Assembly: GCF_031882575.1 (NCBI RefSeq)
Contig: NZ_CP134772.1
Location: 4,173,001 to 4,237,000, forward strand
Source of the DNA: Pseudomonas sp. VD-NE ins
GTDB taxonomy: Bacteria > Pseudomonadota > Gammaproteobacteria > Pseudomonadales > Pseudomonadaceae
Reading direction: 5' to 3'
DNA: 64,000 nt
The notes under the pieces were generated by a model. The model did no database searches. It saw only the letters and a list, made by a program, of their open reading frames with translations, and was not told where the DNA came from. Below are positions 1 through 8,610 of this stretch, one piece after another; within the stretch, counting starts at the first letter, position 1, and every line of letters starts with the position of its first letter. Position numbers and translations under genes: made by a program.

Positions 1-2297
1 CCTTCATACAAGGTCCCGGCCTGCCGCCCGCCTACCGCGACGGCGATGGTGTCCTGCACATCACCGACGTTCAGCCCATAACGCGCAGCCTTGTCGCGAT
101 CAATGTTGATGGTCAGCACCGGCAACCCGGTGGTTTGCTCGACCTTCACCTCAGAGGCACCATTGACCTTCTGCATCGCTGCGGCAATCTTGGCCGCCGT
201 GGCATTGAGCACGTCCATGTCATCACCGAACACCTTCACCGCGACATCGCTGCGCACCCCGGAAATCAGTTCGTTGAAGCGCAGTTGAATCGGCTGCGAC
301 AGCTCGTAATTGCTGCCCGGCAACGTCGCGGCGGCAGCCTGCAGCTCGGCCATCAGGGTTTCGCGGGACTTGCCCGGGTCTGGCCACTGATCTTTCGGTT
401 TGAGCATCACGTAACTGTCGGAGATATTCGGCGGCATCGGATCGGACGCGATTTCAGCGGTGCCGGTACGGGCAAAGACGCGTTCGACTTCCGGCACCTT
501 CGCCAGAATCAATTTCTCCAGACGCTGCTGCATGTCCACCGATTGCGTCAGGCTGGTGCCCGGCACGCGCAAGGCTTGCAGGGCAAAATCACCCTCACTG
601 AGGCTCGGCACAAACTCGCTGCCCATGCGGCTGGTGAGCACGCCGCTAAGCACAATCACACCCAACGCCGCGCCCACTGCGATTGCGCGATGGGACATGA
701 CCCAAGCCAGCGCCGGCGCATAAACACGACGTGCGCCACGCATCACCGCGCCCTCTTCTTCCTTGACCTTGCCAGTCACGAACAGCGCAATCGCCGCCGG
801 CACAAAGGTTACCGACAACAGCATTGCGCCAAGCAAAGCGATGACCACGGTGAACGCCATCGGGTGAAACATTTTCCCTTCGACGCCGCTCAGGGCGAAG
901 ATCGGCAGATAGACAACCATGATGATCAACTGGCCGAAAATCAGTGGTCGCCGCGCCTCTTTTGCCGCCGCAAACACTTCTTTGAAGCGTTCGGCGCGGG
1001 TCAACAATCGTCCGTGATGCTGCTGCGCATGAGCCAGTCGACGCAGGGTGTTTTCAACGATCACCACCGCGCCGTCGACAATAATCCCGAAGTCCAGCGC
1101 GCCGAGGCTCATCAGGTTGGCGCTGACCTTGTTGCTGAACATGCCGGTGAAGGTGAACAGCATCGACAGCGGAATCACCATCGCGGTAATCAGCGCGGCG
1201 CGGATGTTGCCGAGGAACAGGAACAGAATCGCGATCACCAGAATCGCGCCTTCGATGAGGTTCTTTTTCACCGTGGCGATGGCTTTGTCGACCAGGTGCG
1301 TCCGGTCGTAAACCGGCACGGCGATCACCCCGACAGGCAGGGATTTATTGATCTGTTCAAGCTTGCTCGCGACGGCTTGCGACACCGTACGGCTGTTCTC
1401 GCCGATCAACATGAACACGGTGCCGAGCACCACTTCGCGACCGTTTTCCGTGGCCGCGCCGCTGCGCAATTCGCGGCCGATTTCCACTGTCGCTACGTTC
1501 TTCACGCGGATCGGTGTGCCGTCGACATTGGCCATGACGATGTTGGCGATGTCCTCGGTACTCGCCACTTGCCCCGGTGCGCGGATCAGCAACTGCTCAC
1601 CGCTGCGCTCGATGTAACCGGCGCCGACGTTGGCGTTGTTACGCTCAAGCGCCGTGACCAGATCGGTGAGGGTCAGCTTGTACGCCGCCAGCCGTTTCGG
1701 GTCCGGCGCGATCTGGTATTCCTTGGCGAATCCACCGATGGTGTTGATCTCGGCGACACCCGGCACGTTGCGCAATTGCGGCTTGATGATCCAGTCCTGA
1801 ATCACCCGCAGATCGGTCGGTGTGTAGCTTGTGCCGTCGTCCTTCAACGCACCCTCCTTCGCCTCAACCGTCCATAGAAAAATCTCGCCGAGACCGGTGG
1901 AAATCGGCCCCATCACCGCCTCCGCGCCTTCGGGCAATTGCTCCTTGGCGATCTGCAAACGCTCGTTGACCAGTTGACGGGCGAAGAACAGGTCGGTGCC
2001 GTCCTTGAAGATCACCGTGACTTGCGACAGGCCCGAGCGCGACAGCGAACGGGTCTGTTCGAGTGCCGGCAAACCGGCCATCGCGGTTTCAATCGGGAAG
2101 GTGATGCGCTGCTCGGTTTCCAGCGGCGAGAATCCGGCGGCGCCGGTGTTGATCTGCACCTGGACATTGGTGATGTCGGGCACGGCGTCGATCGGCAGTT
2201 TCTGATAACTGGCGATGCCGAGGCCGGCCATGAGCAGAACGGCGAGCAGGACGATGATGCGCTGCTCGATGGCAAACTGGATCAGGCGTTCGAACAT
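1..2297 (-). CDS. czcA: CzcA-type heavy-metal RND efflux pump, inner-membrane subunit (partial, C-terminus outside window)
   Basis: Inner-membrane proton/metal antiporter of a tripartite RND pump that exports divalent cations (Zn, Co, Cd type) from the periplasm or cytoplasm. The first 765 codons are present out of about 1,040 usual for the family. The frame starts with MFERLIQFAIEQR followed by TM1, and the periplasmic porter segments contain the usual FKDGTDLFFARQ stretch. The TM4 motif DFGIIVDGAVVIVEN begins at about residue 402. DFG-x3-DGA-x3-VEN is the signature of the HME1 (Zn/Co/Cd) class and differs from the monovalent Cu/Ag (CusA) class, so czcA is preferred over cusA. It starts 14 bases after czcB ends and is the last visible gene of a czcCBA operon. 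Metal specificity is inferred from the motif only. Confidence 0.93.
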   Translation of the reverse strand, partial: MFERLIQFAIEQRIIVLLAVLLMAGLGIASYQKLPIDAVPDITNVQVQINTGAAGFSPLETEQRITFPIETAMAGLPALEQTRSLSRSGLSQVTVIFKDGTDLFFARQLVNERLQIAKEQLPEGAEAVMGPISTGLGEIFLWTVEAKEGALKDDGTSYTPTDLRVIQDWIIKPQLRNVPGVAEINTIGGFAKEYQIAPDPKRLAAYKLTLTDLVTALERNNANVGAGYIERSGEQLLIRAPGQVASTEDIANIVMANVDGTPIRVKNVATVEIGRELRSGAATENGREVVLGTVFMLIGENSRTVSQAVASKLEQINKSLPVGVIAVPVYDRTHLVDKAIATVKKNLIEGAILVIAILFLFLGNIRAALITAMVIPLSMLFTFTGMFSNKVSANLMSLGALDFGIIVDGAVVIVENTLRRLAHAQQHHGRLLTRAERFKEVFAAAKEARRPLIFGQLIIMVVYLPIFALSGVEGKMFHPMAFTVVIALLGAMLLSVTFVPAAIALFVTGKVKEEEGAVMRGARRVYAPALAWVMSHRAIAVGAALGVIVLSGVLTSRMGSEFVPSLSEGDFALQALRVPGTSLTQSVDMQQRLEKLILAKVPEVERVFARTGTAEIASDPMPPNISDSYVMLKPKDQWPDPGKSRETLMAELQAAAATLPGSNYELSQPIQLRFNELISGVRSDVAVKVFGDDMDVLNATAAKIAAAMQKVNGASEVKVEQTTGLPVLTINIDRDKAARYGLNVGDVQDTIAVAVGGRQAGTLYE

Positions 2298-2311
2298 GGG
2301 AGTCTTCCGGA

Positions 2312-3499
2312 TCAGTGGCTGTGCTCGGCTGAGGCTTTGCCCAGTTCCGATTTGAGGACGAAGCTGCCAGCGCTGGCGACTTGCGCGCCCGGTTCCAGGC
2401 CTTGAGTGATTTCCACATGGCCGGCGGCGCGACTGCCCAGTTCTACCGCGCGGGCTTCGAAACCGTCGTCGGTGCGAACGAACACCGTGGGCTTGTCCTC
2501 GACGGTCTGGATCGCGGTTTCCGGTACGGCGACTTTCGCTTCGCGGCTGTCGGTCGCCACCAGCGCGGTGACGAACAGACCGGGGCGCCACGAGCCTTGC
2601 GGGTTTTCCAGGGTGACGCGAACGGTCGCAGTGCGGGTTTGCTCGCCGAGCAAACTGCCGACGTAAGCCACGCTGCCGACCACTTCCGCGTTGAGTTCCG
2701 GGGCGCTGACGGTGACCGCTTTGCCTACTTGAACCTTGTTCAGATCCTTCGGCGAAACGCCGAACGTTACCCACACTCGCGACAGATCCGAGAGGGTGAA
2801 GGCCGCCGTAGCTTCATCGACCACCTCGCCCGGCGTCAGGTGTTTTTCCACCACCACGCCATCGAACGGTGCCCGCAGTTCATAGCGATTGCCGCCGGTG
2901 GCGACCACGCTGCCGCTGAGCACGCTGATCTTTTGCCGCGCATTGCTCACGGCGATCTCGGCTTCTTGCAGTGCCTGGCGCGCCTGGAGGAAATCCTGTT
3001 CGGCAGAGATTTTGTCCTGCCAGAGCTTTTTCTCCCGTTCATAAGTGATGCGCGCCAAGGCCAAACGACGTTGCGCGGCGGCTTGCTCACTGCGCTGATC
3101 GGATATCTGCTGACTGGCGATCACCGCCAGTAACTGGCCCTTCTTCACGGCTTGCCCGAGGTTGACCGCCACCGACTCGACCACGCCCGGGACGCGCGGC
3201 ACGACGTGGGCGGTGCGGTCTTCGTCGAAGCGCACTTCGCCGGGGAACGGCAGGCCGAGGCTGATGTTCTGCGCCTTTGCTTCGGCGAGTTGAATACCGG
3301 CAGCCGTGATCTGTTCGGCGCTCAACTCAATGTGCCCTTCTTCGGCATGTTCAGCCGCTGCGCCTTCTTCAGCGTGATCGGCATGCTCGGAAGCCTCGTC
3401 GGCATGCGCGTCGATGCTTGCGTTACCTGACCACTGCGAGCCGATAGCAATGCCCAGCGCCAACGTCGCCACCGCGACCACCATCAGTTTTTTATCCAT
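2312..3499 (-). CDS. czcB: CzcB-type periplasmic adaptor (membrane fusion protein)
   Basis: Adaptor of 395 residues linking the RND pump to the outer-membrane channel. It has an N-terminal membrane/signal segment (MDKKLMVVAVATLALGIAIG), a barrel-sandwich hybrid half around VVPRVPGVVESVAVNLGQAVKKGQLLAVI, an alpha-hairpin at about 130-200, and a second half GNRYELRAPFDGVVVEKHLTPGEVV. Between the signal segment and the first domain, residues 31-57 are strongly enriched in His, Glu and Asp (HADEASEHADHAEE and similar), and the protein ends in HSH. Such acidic/His-rich segments are known as metal-binding regions in CzcB proteins. It sits between czcC and czcA on the same strand with short gaps, consistent with one operon. 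Confidence 0.93.
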   Translation of the reverse strand: MDKKLMVVAVATLALGIAIGSQWSGNASIDAHADEASEHADHAEEGAAAEHAEEGHIELSAEQITAAGIQLAEAKAQNISLGLPFPGEVRFDEDRTAHVVPRVPGVVESVAVNLGQAVKKGQLLAVIASQQISDQRSEQAAAQRRLALARITYEREKKLWQDKISAEQDFLQARQALQEAEIAVSNARQKISVLSGSVVATGGNRYELRAPFDGVVVEKHLTPGEVVDEATAAFTLSDLSRVWVTFGVSPKDLNKVQVGKAVTVSAPELNAEVVGSVAYVGSLLGEQTRTATVRVTLENPQGSWRPGLFVTALVATDSREAKVAVPETAIQTVEDKPTVFVRTDDGFEARAVELGSRAAGHVEITQGLEPGAQVASAGSFVLKSELGKASAEHSH

Positions 3500-3548
3500 G
3501 AAAACTCCTCTGCGCCGTGCCTGCGCGCAGTTGTCTGAAAAGTGAAAT

Positions 3549-4796
3549 TCAAGGGCGGACGTTGAGGTCGCCGAAGATTCGTTCGATGCGTACGCGGGCG
3601 TCGGTCGCCTCGCTGACGGCCTGGATGTACTGGCTGCGAGCGCTGATCAATGTGCGTTGCGCATCGAGCACATCGAGGAAGCCGAACTTGCCCATTTCGA
3701 ACCCGCGCGTGGCGCTGTCGACCGCACTTTGCGCGGCGGGCAGGATGGTCTTGTTGAACGCGGTGACTTCGCCGTTGGCGGTCTGCCATTGCTCAAGGCT
3801 GGTCTGGATTTCCGTGCGCAAACGCAGCTCGGTGGCGTTGCGCAGATCCCGCGCCTGATCGGTTCGGCGGGCGGCCGCGAGTACGTTGCCCTGATTGCGG
3901 TTGAACAGCGGAATCGGCATCGACAGCCCGACCACGTTGACCCGCTCGCGCTCGGTTTCGCTGTACTGGCTGCCGATGCTCACGGTGAGGTCGGGAATGC
4001 GCTGGGACTTTTCCAGGCCCAATGACGCTTCGCGCTGATCGATCTGCAACTTGGCCAGACGCAGTTCGGCGGTCTCGTTCAGACGCTCGAGCAATCTTGT
4101 CGGTGGTGGTACGGCCGGCATGTTTTGCGTGGGGGCCTGCACCTTGGTCGACGTCGGCAACGGTGCGCCCATGACTTGCGCCAACTGCTGATATGCATTG
4201 GCCTGATCGCGTTCGGCGCGGCTCAGCTCCAGGCGCACTTCCGAGAGCTGCACTTGCGCCCGCGTGCCCTCGACCGGCGACGATTTACCCGCCTCGATGC
4301 GCCCTTGCGCCACGCGCACACCGTGCTCGGCCAATTGCAGCGACTGCCGGGACAGCTGCAAACGTTGCTGCGCGGTTTGCGCGCTGTTGAACGTTTGGAT
4401 GACATCGGCGCGCAAGGCATTGCGCTTGCGCTCCAGTTCGATGCCGGCAGCATCCTGCGCGCGGCTGGCGACGTCGATCCGTGCACCGCGTTTGCCGCCC
4501 AGTTCAATCGGCTGACTGAGCATCACCGTGGTGGTGCGCGAATTGCGCCGGGTGTCTTCAGCCTCCCAGGAAACCTCGGGATTAGGGATCAGCCCGGCCT
4601 GTTGGCGGTCACCTTCGGCGATGCCGATTTCCCATTGCGCAGCGGCAAGTTCCGGGTTGCCGGCAAAGGCACTTTGCAGGGCTTGATCCAGCGTCAGGGG
4701 CGCTGCGTTTGCAAGGCTGGTACAGGCCAGCAACAGGATGCCGCTGGCGGTTTTTTTCAGGCGTGATTGCGCCGTCAGTTTAATTAAACCGGGCAA
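3549..4796 (-). CDS. czcC: CzcC-type outer-membrane efflux channel (TolC family)
   Basis: Outer-membrane factor completing the CzcCBA pump. It has two OEP repeats (one starts PLTLDQALQSAFAGNPELAAAQWE) separated by a coiled region, and a signal peptide ending at LANA. The open frame extends to an ATG at 4835, but a strong purine-rich site AAAGGAAG lies inside that extension, 6-7 bases before a TTG codon at 4796. A TTG start there gives 415 residues with a compact signal peptide (PGLIKLTAQSRLKKTASGILLLACTSLANA), so I chose it; the ATG alternative adds 13 residues. It is the first gene of the operon and divergent from the regulator genes at 5331. Confidence 0.88.
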   Translation of the reverse strand: MPGLIKLTAQSRLKKTASGILLLACTSLANAAPLTLDQALQSAFAGNPELAAAQWEIGIAEGDRQQAGLIPNPEVSWEAEDTRRNSRTTTVMLSQPIELGGKRGARIDVASRAQDAAGIELERKRNALRADVIQTFNSAQTAQQRLQLSRQSLQLAEHGVRVAQGRIEAGKSSPVEGTRAQVQLSEVRLELSRAERDQANAYQQLAQVMGAPLPTSTKVQAPTQNMPAVPPPTRLLERLNETAELRLAKLQIDQREASLGLEKSQRIPDLTVSIGSQYSETERERVNVVGLSMPIPLFNRNQGNVLAAARRTDQARDLRNATELRLRTEIQTSLEQWQTANGEVTAFNKTILPAAQSAVDSATRGFEMGKFGFLDVLDAQRTLISARSQYIQAVSEATDARVRIERIFGDLNVRP

Positions 4797-4835
4797 TGGA
4801 AGACTTCCTTTATTCAGTATCTCGGATGCCGCCAC

Positions 4836-5330
4836 GGTAGGGTTTTGAACTTATCGACAAGGTGACTGGAACATTACAAATCCGTTATCCACGGTTTGGG
4901 GAAGTAGTTTTGTTCTAGGATGCGAAGTGCGAATGGTTTTATCGAAATACATCGAAACAAAAACACGGTAGTTATCTGCTGGATTGCACTTGCCGGAATC
5001 AAAGTGATGGGAATTTTGTGGTTTGTGCTGCGACAGGCTGTCGCAGAGCATCGTTTTAAAGCACTTGGTGGTTGACCCTGTAGCCACTACAACCTTTATT
5101 GTCCGCACTTCCCCTCACCCCAGCCCTCTCCCGGGGGGAGAGGGAGCCGACCGAAGTGTCTGGCGTTATTTATCGACCTGCTACATCAAGTTGATTATGG
5201 ATTCAGTAAAGCTTTTTCACGTCGGCGTAGTTCTGAAATATCCCGCATTCAGTCCCCTCTCCTATGGGAGAGGGCTAGGGTGAGGGCCTGTTTAAATTAA
5301 ATACCCATTAATTAAAAGTGGTGAAAGATC
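4836..5330. promoter_or_regulatory. Divergent czcC / czcR intergenic region
   Basis: This 495-base gap separates the divergent efflux operon and its regulators and must hold both promoters. The part nearest czcC (4850-5000) is relatively AT-rich. A MITE-like repeat fills 5112-5286, just upstream of czcR. I could not identify a convincing CzcR/CopR operator or a clear -35/-10 pair. No small gene is supported here. Confidence 0.5.
5112..5286. repeat. MITE-like inverted-repeat element, copy A
   Basis: About 175 bases bounded by imperfect inverted termini: the left starts CCCTCACCCCAGCCCTCTCC and the right ends GAGAGGGCTAGGGTGAGGG. Next to the termini are GAGCCGACCG on the left and CAGTCCCCTCTCC on the right. 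Inside is a weaker second inverted pair around ATCGACCTG. It has no coding capacity. Copies B, C and D lie at 16810, 18275 and 23125. Confidence 0.85.
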
Positions 5331-6005
5331 ATGCGAATCCTTGTCGTCGAGGACGAGCTTAAAGCTGCCGAATACTTGCATCAGGGTTTGACCGAAAGTG
5401 GTTATGTTGTTGACCATGCCGCCACCGGCGCCGATGGCCTGCATCTGGCGCAACAACAAGCGTATGACCTGATTATTCTCGACGTTAACCTGCCGGAACT
5501 GGATGGCTGGGGCGTGCTGGAACAACTGCGCCGCACTCACTCCACGCGGGTGATGATGCTCACCGCGCGCGGGCGTCTGGCGGACAAGATTCGTGGCCTT
5601 GATCTGGGCGCCGACGATTATCTGGTCAAGCCGTTCGAGTTCCCCGAACTGCTGGCGCGGGTGCGCACCTTGATGCGTCGTAGCGAAAACATCCCGGTGC
5701 CGCAGGTGCTGAAAGTCGCTGATCTGGAGCTCGATCCGGGCCGCCATCGCGCGTTTCGTGGCGCGCAGCGGATCGACCTGACCACCAAGGAATTCGCCCT
5801 GCTGCATTTGCTGATGCGCCAGTCCGGCGAAGTGCTGACGCGCACACAAATCATCTCGCTGGTGTGGGACATGAATTTCGACTGCGACACCAACGTGGTC
5901 GAAGTGTCGATCCGCCGCTTGCGGGCGAAGATCGACGACCCGTTCGACAGCAAACTGATCCACACCCTGCGCGGTGTCGGCTATGTGCTGGAGGCGCGGG
6001 AATGA
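5331..6005 (+). CDS. czcR: OmpR-family response regulator, CzcR/CopR-like
   Basis: Cytoplasmic transcription factor of 224 residues. The receiver domain (1-115) has phospho-acceptor D51 in LIILDVNLP and the conserved K in [12 protein letters not shown] winged-helix DNA-binding domain (about 125-220) ends [27 protein letters not shown]. The sequence belongs to the IrlR/CzcR/CopR heavy-metal group. Its stop overlaps the start of the kinase gene by four bases (ATGA), so the pair is translationally coupled. It is divergent from czcCBA, the arrangement found for czcRS-czcCBA in Pseudomonas, so it probably activates the pump when metal is sensed. Confidence 0.9.
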   Translation: MRILVVEDELKAAEYLHQGLTESGYVVDHAATGADGLHLAQQQAYDLIILDVNLPELDGWGVLEQLRRTHSTRVMMLTARGRLADKIRGLDLGADDYLVKPFEFPELLARVRTLMRRSENIPVPQVLKVADLELDPGRHRAFRGAQRIDLTTKEFALLHLLMRQSGEVLTRTQIISLVWDMNFDCDTNVVEVSIRRLRAKIDDPFDSKLIHTLRGVGYVLEARE

Positions 6006-7408
6006 AGCCGGCCAGCCTGTCGATGCGCCTCGGTTTGACGGTGAGTATTCTCGGCGCGCTGCTGGTGGTGTTCCTGGCGATCCTTGCCTATTTCGCGTTG
6101 ACCCATGAGCTCAATGCGCTGTCCCGCGACAGTCTTGAGAAGAAGATGGCGCAGGTCGAACACAGCTTGTCGCTGTACGTCGATGCCAATGAAATCACCG
6201 GCAAGCCGCATATTCTGCTCGATCAGGTCATGGGTCATGACAACCTCACTCTGACGATTTATGACCGCTTGAATTTGCGTTCGCCGCTACTCAAATCCGG
6301 CTCGGGATTGAGCGATCCGCGCGTCGAATTGAAAGCGGTGCGCGCCACCACCGATCAACTGACCTACAGCGACAGCACCGACGAGGAAGGCAAGAAATTC
6401 CTCACCGCCTCGAAACTGATTCGCCTCAAGGACGGCAGCAGCGTGCCGGTGCTGCTGTCAGTGGATAACGCCCACGATGAGGCTTTGCTCAGCGCCTATC
6501 TGCGCTCGACGCTGATTGCCTTGCCGTTGTTGCTGGTGTTTATCGGCCTGACCGCTTGGGGCGCGGTGCAGCGTGGTTTGGCGCCGCTGCGTGAGTTTCG
6601 CAAGGTCGCGGCGATGGTCTCGACCCAGGATCTCGATCATCGGCTGTCGGTGGTGGACATGCCACAGGAGCTGAGCGAACTGGCGCACGGCATCAACTTC
6701 ATGTTGCATCGGCTGGATGCCGGGGTGCAGCAGTTGTCGCAGTTCTCCGATGATCTGGCCCATGAGTTGCGTACACCAATCAATAACCTGATGGGCAAGG
6801 CACAGGTGATCTTGTCTCGCGAGCGCACGACCGATGAATACAAGGATGTGCTGGTGTCGTGCACCGAGGAACTGGAGCGTGTGGCGCGGATTGTCTCGGA
6901 CATGTTGTTTCTGGCGCAGGTCAGTCATCCGTCGGCGCTGGCGCCGTTTGAAGCGGTGGCGCTGGAGGTTGAAGTGGCAAAAGTCGCCGAGATGTTTTCG
7001 CTGTCGGCGCAGGACAAGCAGATTCATTTGAATGTGCTCGGCAGCGCATCGGTTCTGGGGGATCGGCTGATGATTCAACGGGCGATTTCCAATCTGCTGT
7101 CGAATGCGCTGCGCCACTGCCCGAACGGGAAAACCGTGACGTTGCTGATCGAGCAGAGCGCAGCGCAAGCGTCGCTGCTGGTCAGTAACCCCGGCGCCGG
7201 AATTGAGGCTCAGCATCTGCCGCATCTGTTCGACCGCTTCTACCGCGTCGACAGCAGCCGCTCGCGTTCGCAGGGCAGCACCGGATTGGGCCTGGCGATC
7301 GTGCGCTCGATCATGAGCCTGCATCAGGGTGTGGCGGAGGTTAAGAGCTTGCCGGGGGCGATGACCGTGTTCCGCCTGGGCTTCCCCACCCCCGAATCAT
7401 CCGTGTAG
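6002..7408 (+). CDS. czcS: Heavy-metal sensor histidine kinase, CzcS/CusS-like
   Basis: Membrane sensor kinase of 468 residues. TM1 is at about 10-35 ([22 protein letters not shown]), followed by a periplasmic loop to about 170, TM2 at about 172-192 ([18 protein letters not shown]), and a HAMP segment. HisKA has H254 in [13 protein letters not shown]. HATPase_c carries the N box ([12 protein letters not shown]) and the G box [11 protein letters not shown] start at the ATG overlapping the czcR stop rather than at upstream in-frame codons inside czcR. The TAG stop lies inside the left arm of a 7404-7485 inverted repeat, so the repeat provides the terminus of the protein. Confidence 0.9.
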   Translation: MKPASLSMRLGLTVSILGALLVVFLAILAYFALTHELNALSRDSLEKKMAQVEHSLSLYVDANEITGKPHILLDQVMGHDNLTLTIYDRLNLRSPLLKSGSGLSDPRVELKAVRATTDQLTYSDSTDEEGKKFLTASKLIRLKDGSSVPVLLSVDNAHDEALLSAYLRSTLIALPLLLVFIGLTAWGAVQRGLAPLREFRKVAAMVSTQDLDHRLSVVDMPQELSELAHGINFMLHRLDAGVQQLSQFSDDLAHELRTPINNLMGKAQVILSRERTTDEYKDVLVSCTEELERVARIVSDMLFLAQVSHPSALAPFEAVALEVEVAKVAEMFSLSAQDKQIHLNVLGSASVLGDRLMIQRAISNLLSNALRHCPNGKTVTLLIEQSAAQASLLVSNPGAGIEAQHLPHLFDRFYRVDSSRSRSQGSTGLGLAIVRSIMSLHQGVAEVKSLPGAMTVFRLGFPTPESSV

Positions 7409-7485
7409 GAGCTGCCGCAGGCTGCGATCTTTTGCTCTTGTTTTTAAATCAAGATCAAAAGATCGCAGCCTGCGGCAGCTCCTAC
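7404..7485. repeat. Inverted-repeat (REP-like) doublet, GTAGGAGCTGCCGCAGG type
   Basis: Two near-perfect arms of about 30 bases, TGTAGGAGCTGCCGCAGGC at 7404-7434 and its complement at 7456-7485, with a short AT-rich loop. Transcribed, it would form a long hairpin directly at the czcS stop codon and may act as a terminator or mRNA stabiliser. The same family recurs at 54432-54500. Confidence 0.9.
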
Positions 7486-7708
7486 ATAGATTTTCGGACA
7501 TCGTGTCAGCCGATATTTTTGTACGATTCTTTACCGATTTGCTCCCGTCCCCACACAAACGCCGAAAGCTCTCGCCGCAACCTCCGTTTTGTCCTACAGC
7601 CAGTTTGAGTACATAGCTCTACGGTGGAGGCATGGCAGATGGAAAACCGACGAGAGGCTAAAAATGAACAGGGATATCGTTTGCGAATGGGCTGAAGAAG
7701 TCTATGGT

Positions 7709-7748
7709 TTGGCAGCGTTGAAATATTCTGGCTATATTTGTCCAGAAT
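7709..7748 (+). promoter_or_regulatory. Predicted promoter and overlapping palindromic operator of the toxin-antitoxin pair
   Basis: A TTGGCA (7709-7714) is followed after 18 bases by TATATT (7733-7738). The -10 lies within an inverted repeat ATTCTGG-N10-CCAGAAT (7725-7748). An operator over the -10 fits the usual autorepression of such operons by the antitoxin or the complex. The ribosome-binding site AGGGGTGAG follows immediately. Upstream of this, 7486-7708 holds nothing I recognise. Confidence 0.6.
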
Positions 7749-7762
7749 ACAGGGGTGAGCTG

Positions 7763-8002
7763 ATGATCATCGTTCCGTTGGCTGAAGCCAAAAACAATTT
7801 ATCCAAACTCGTCGATGATGCCGCTGCTGGCCAAGTCATCACGATTGCCAAGCATGGCCGGGCGATGGCTCGCCTCGTTCCCGTAGGAAAACCCAGCGCT
7901 CAGCGTATTGGCGCAATGAAAGGCAAACTGGTGTTGCCCGACGATTTCGACTCACCATTGCCCGATGACATGCTTGATGCATTTGAGGGCACTCAAGTAT
8001 GA
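7763..8002 (+). CDS. Phd/YefM-family antitoxin
   Basis: Small DNA-binding antitoxin of 79 residues expected to neutralise the downstream PIN toxin and repress its own operon. The N-terminal half MIIVPLAEAKNNLSKLVDDA followed by VITIAKHGRAMARLVPVG is the typical Phd_YefM fold, and the C-terminal acidic tail (LPDDFDSPLPDDMLDAFEG) would wrap the toxin. The frame is open upstream to 7589, but the good ribosome-binding site AGGGGTGAG just before 7763 and the family N-terminus fix the start here. It overlaps the toxin gene by four bases. Confidence 0.9.
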   Translation: MIIVPLAEAKNNLSKLVDDAAAGQVITIAKHGRAMARLVPVGKPSAQRIGAMKGKLVLPDDFDSPLPDDMLDAFEGTQV

Positions 8003-8376
8003 GGCTTCTGCTCGACACGCACATTTTGCTCTGGACGCTCAGTGATGACGCCAGACTGTCCGGCAAAGCCAGAAAATTGATTGAGAACGCCGCCGAAATC
8101 TATATCAGCGCCGCCACCTTCTGGGAAATGGCGATCAAGGTCGGGCTCGGCAAGCTGAATGTTGATCTGGAAGAAGTCCGCCAGTATTGTCTCGACAGTG
8201 GCTTTATCGAACTGCCAGTGACTGCAGAGCACGCCATCGCTGTGAAGGATCTTGAGCACCATCATCGCGATCCTTTTGACCGCATTATCGTGGCCACAGC
8301 AATGACCGAACCGATGAAGTTACTCACGGCTGATGCTTTGGTTGCTCGGTACACCGATCTGGCTGTTCTGGTCTGA
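7999..8376 (+). CDS. PIN-domain ribonuclease toxin, VapC-like
   Basis: Toxin of 125 residues. PIN-domain RNases cleave RNA (often tRNA or rRNA) with a Mg-bound acidic cluster. The cluster is complete here: D6 in LLLDTHILLW, E43 in ATFWEMAIK, D94 in HRDPFDRIIVA and D112 in LLTADAL. Length and motif order match the HxxDPFDR subgroup usually paired with Phd-type antitoxins, as seen directly upstream. The ATGA overlap implies coupled translation. The RNA target is not predictable from sequence. Confidence 0.9.
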   Translation: MRLLLDTHILLWTLSDDARLSGKARKLIENAAEIYISAATFWEMAIKVGLGKLNVDLEEVRQYCLDSGFIELPVTAEHAIAVKDLEHHHRDPFDRIIVATAMTEPMKLLTADALVARYTDLAVLV

Positions 8377-8444
8377 TCAAGACACATCCAGTACCGGCAC
8401 ACATCAATGCTGGCGGCGGGTCAGTCGTTATCTTTTTCGTCTGA

Positions 8445-8555
8445 CACACCGCTATCGCGAGCAGGCGAAGGCCTACAGGTTTTTGTGTCGTTCACAGATG
8501 CGGTGTACGCCGCAAACCTCTGTGGGAGTGAGCCTGCTCGCGATATCAATGGCAC
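8445..8555. repeat. Degenerate REP pair
   Basis: Decayed inverted copies of the REP core: CGCTATCGCGAGCAGGCGAA near 8451 and GTGGGAGTGAGCCTGCTCGC near 8521. They lie in the gap between the toxin gene and the terminator of the ABC-transporter operon. No gene is supported here. Confidence 0.7.
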
Positions 8556-8565
8556 AGGCAGCATA

Positions 8566-8591
8566 AAAAACGGCACCTTCCGGTGCCGTTC
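8566..8591 (-). terminator. Rho-independent terminator of the glp-like ABC operon
   Basis: Perfect 9-bp stem AACGGCACC / GGTGCCGTT with a TTCC loop (8570-8591), followed on the minus strand by a T-run (complement of ATAAAAA). It lies just after the stop of the binding-protein gene, the last of the operon. Confidence 0.9.
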
Positions 8592-8610
8592 GCCTTTCAC
8601 AGTTCCACTA

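Noticed and set aside
135..1877. 580-codon open frame on the plus strand
   Set aside because: Antisense to czcA, which has clear RND motifs in the minus frame. The plus-strand protein is rich in His, Arg and Gln without any domain, typical of a shadow in high-GC DNA.
4866..4886. Possible CopR/CzcR operator around CATTACAAATCCG
   Set aside because: Only half of a cop-box-like motif is visible and no second half-site at proper spacing; insufficient for a call.
5112..5286. Insertion sequence with transposase
   Set aside because: The element is only about 175 bases, without an open frame, so it can be at most a non-autonomous (MITE-like) element.
7589..7762. 58-residue N-terminal extension of the antitoxin
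   Set aside because: It spans the predicted promoter/operator and has no match to the Phd/YefM fold. The true start has AGGGGTGAG just upstream.
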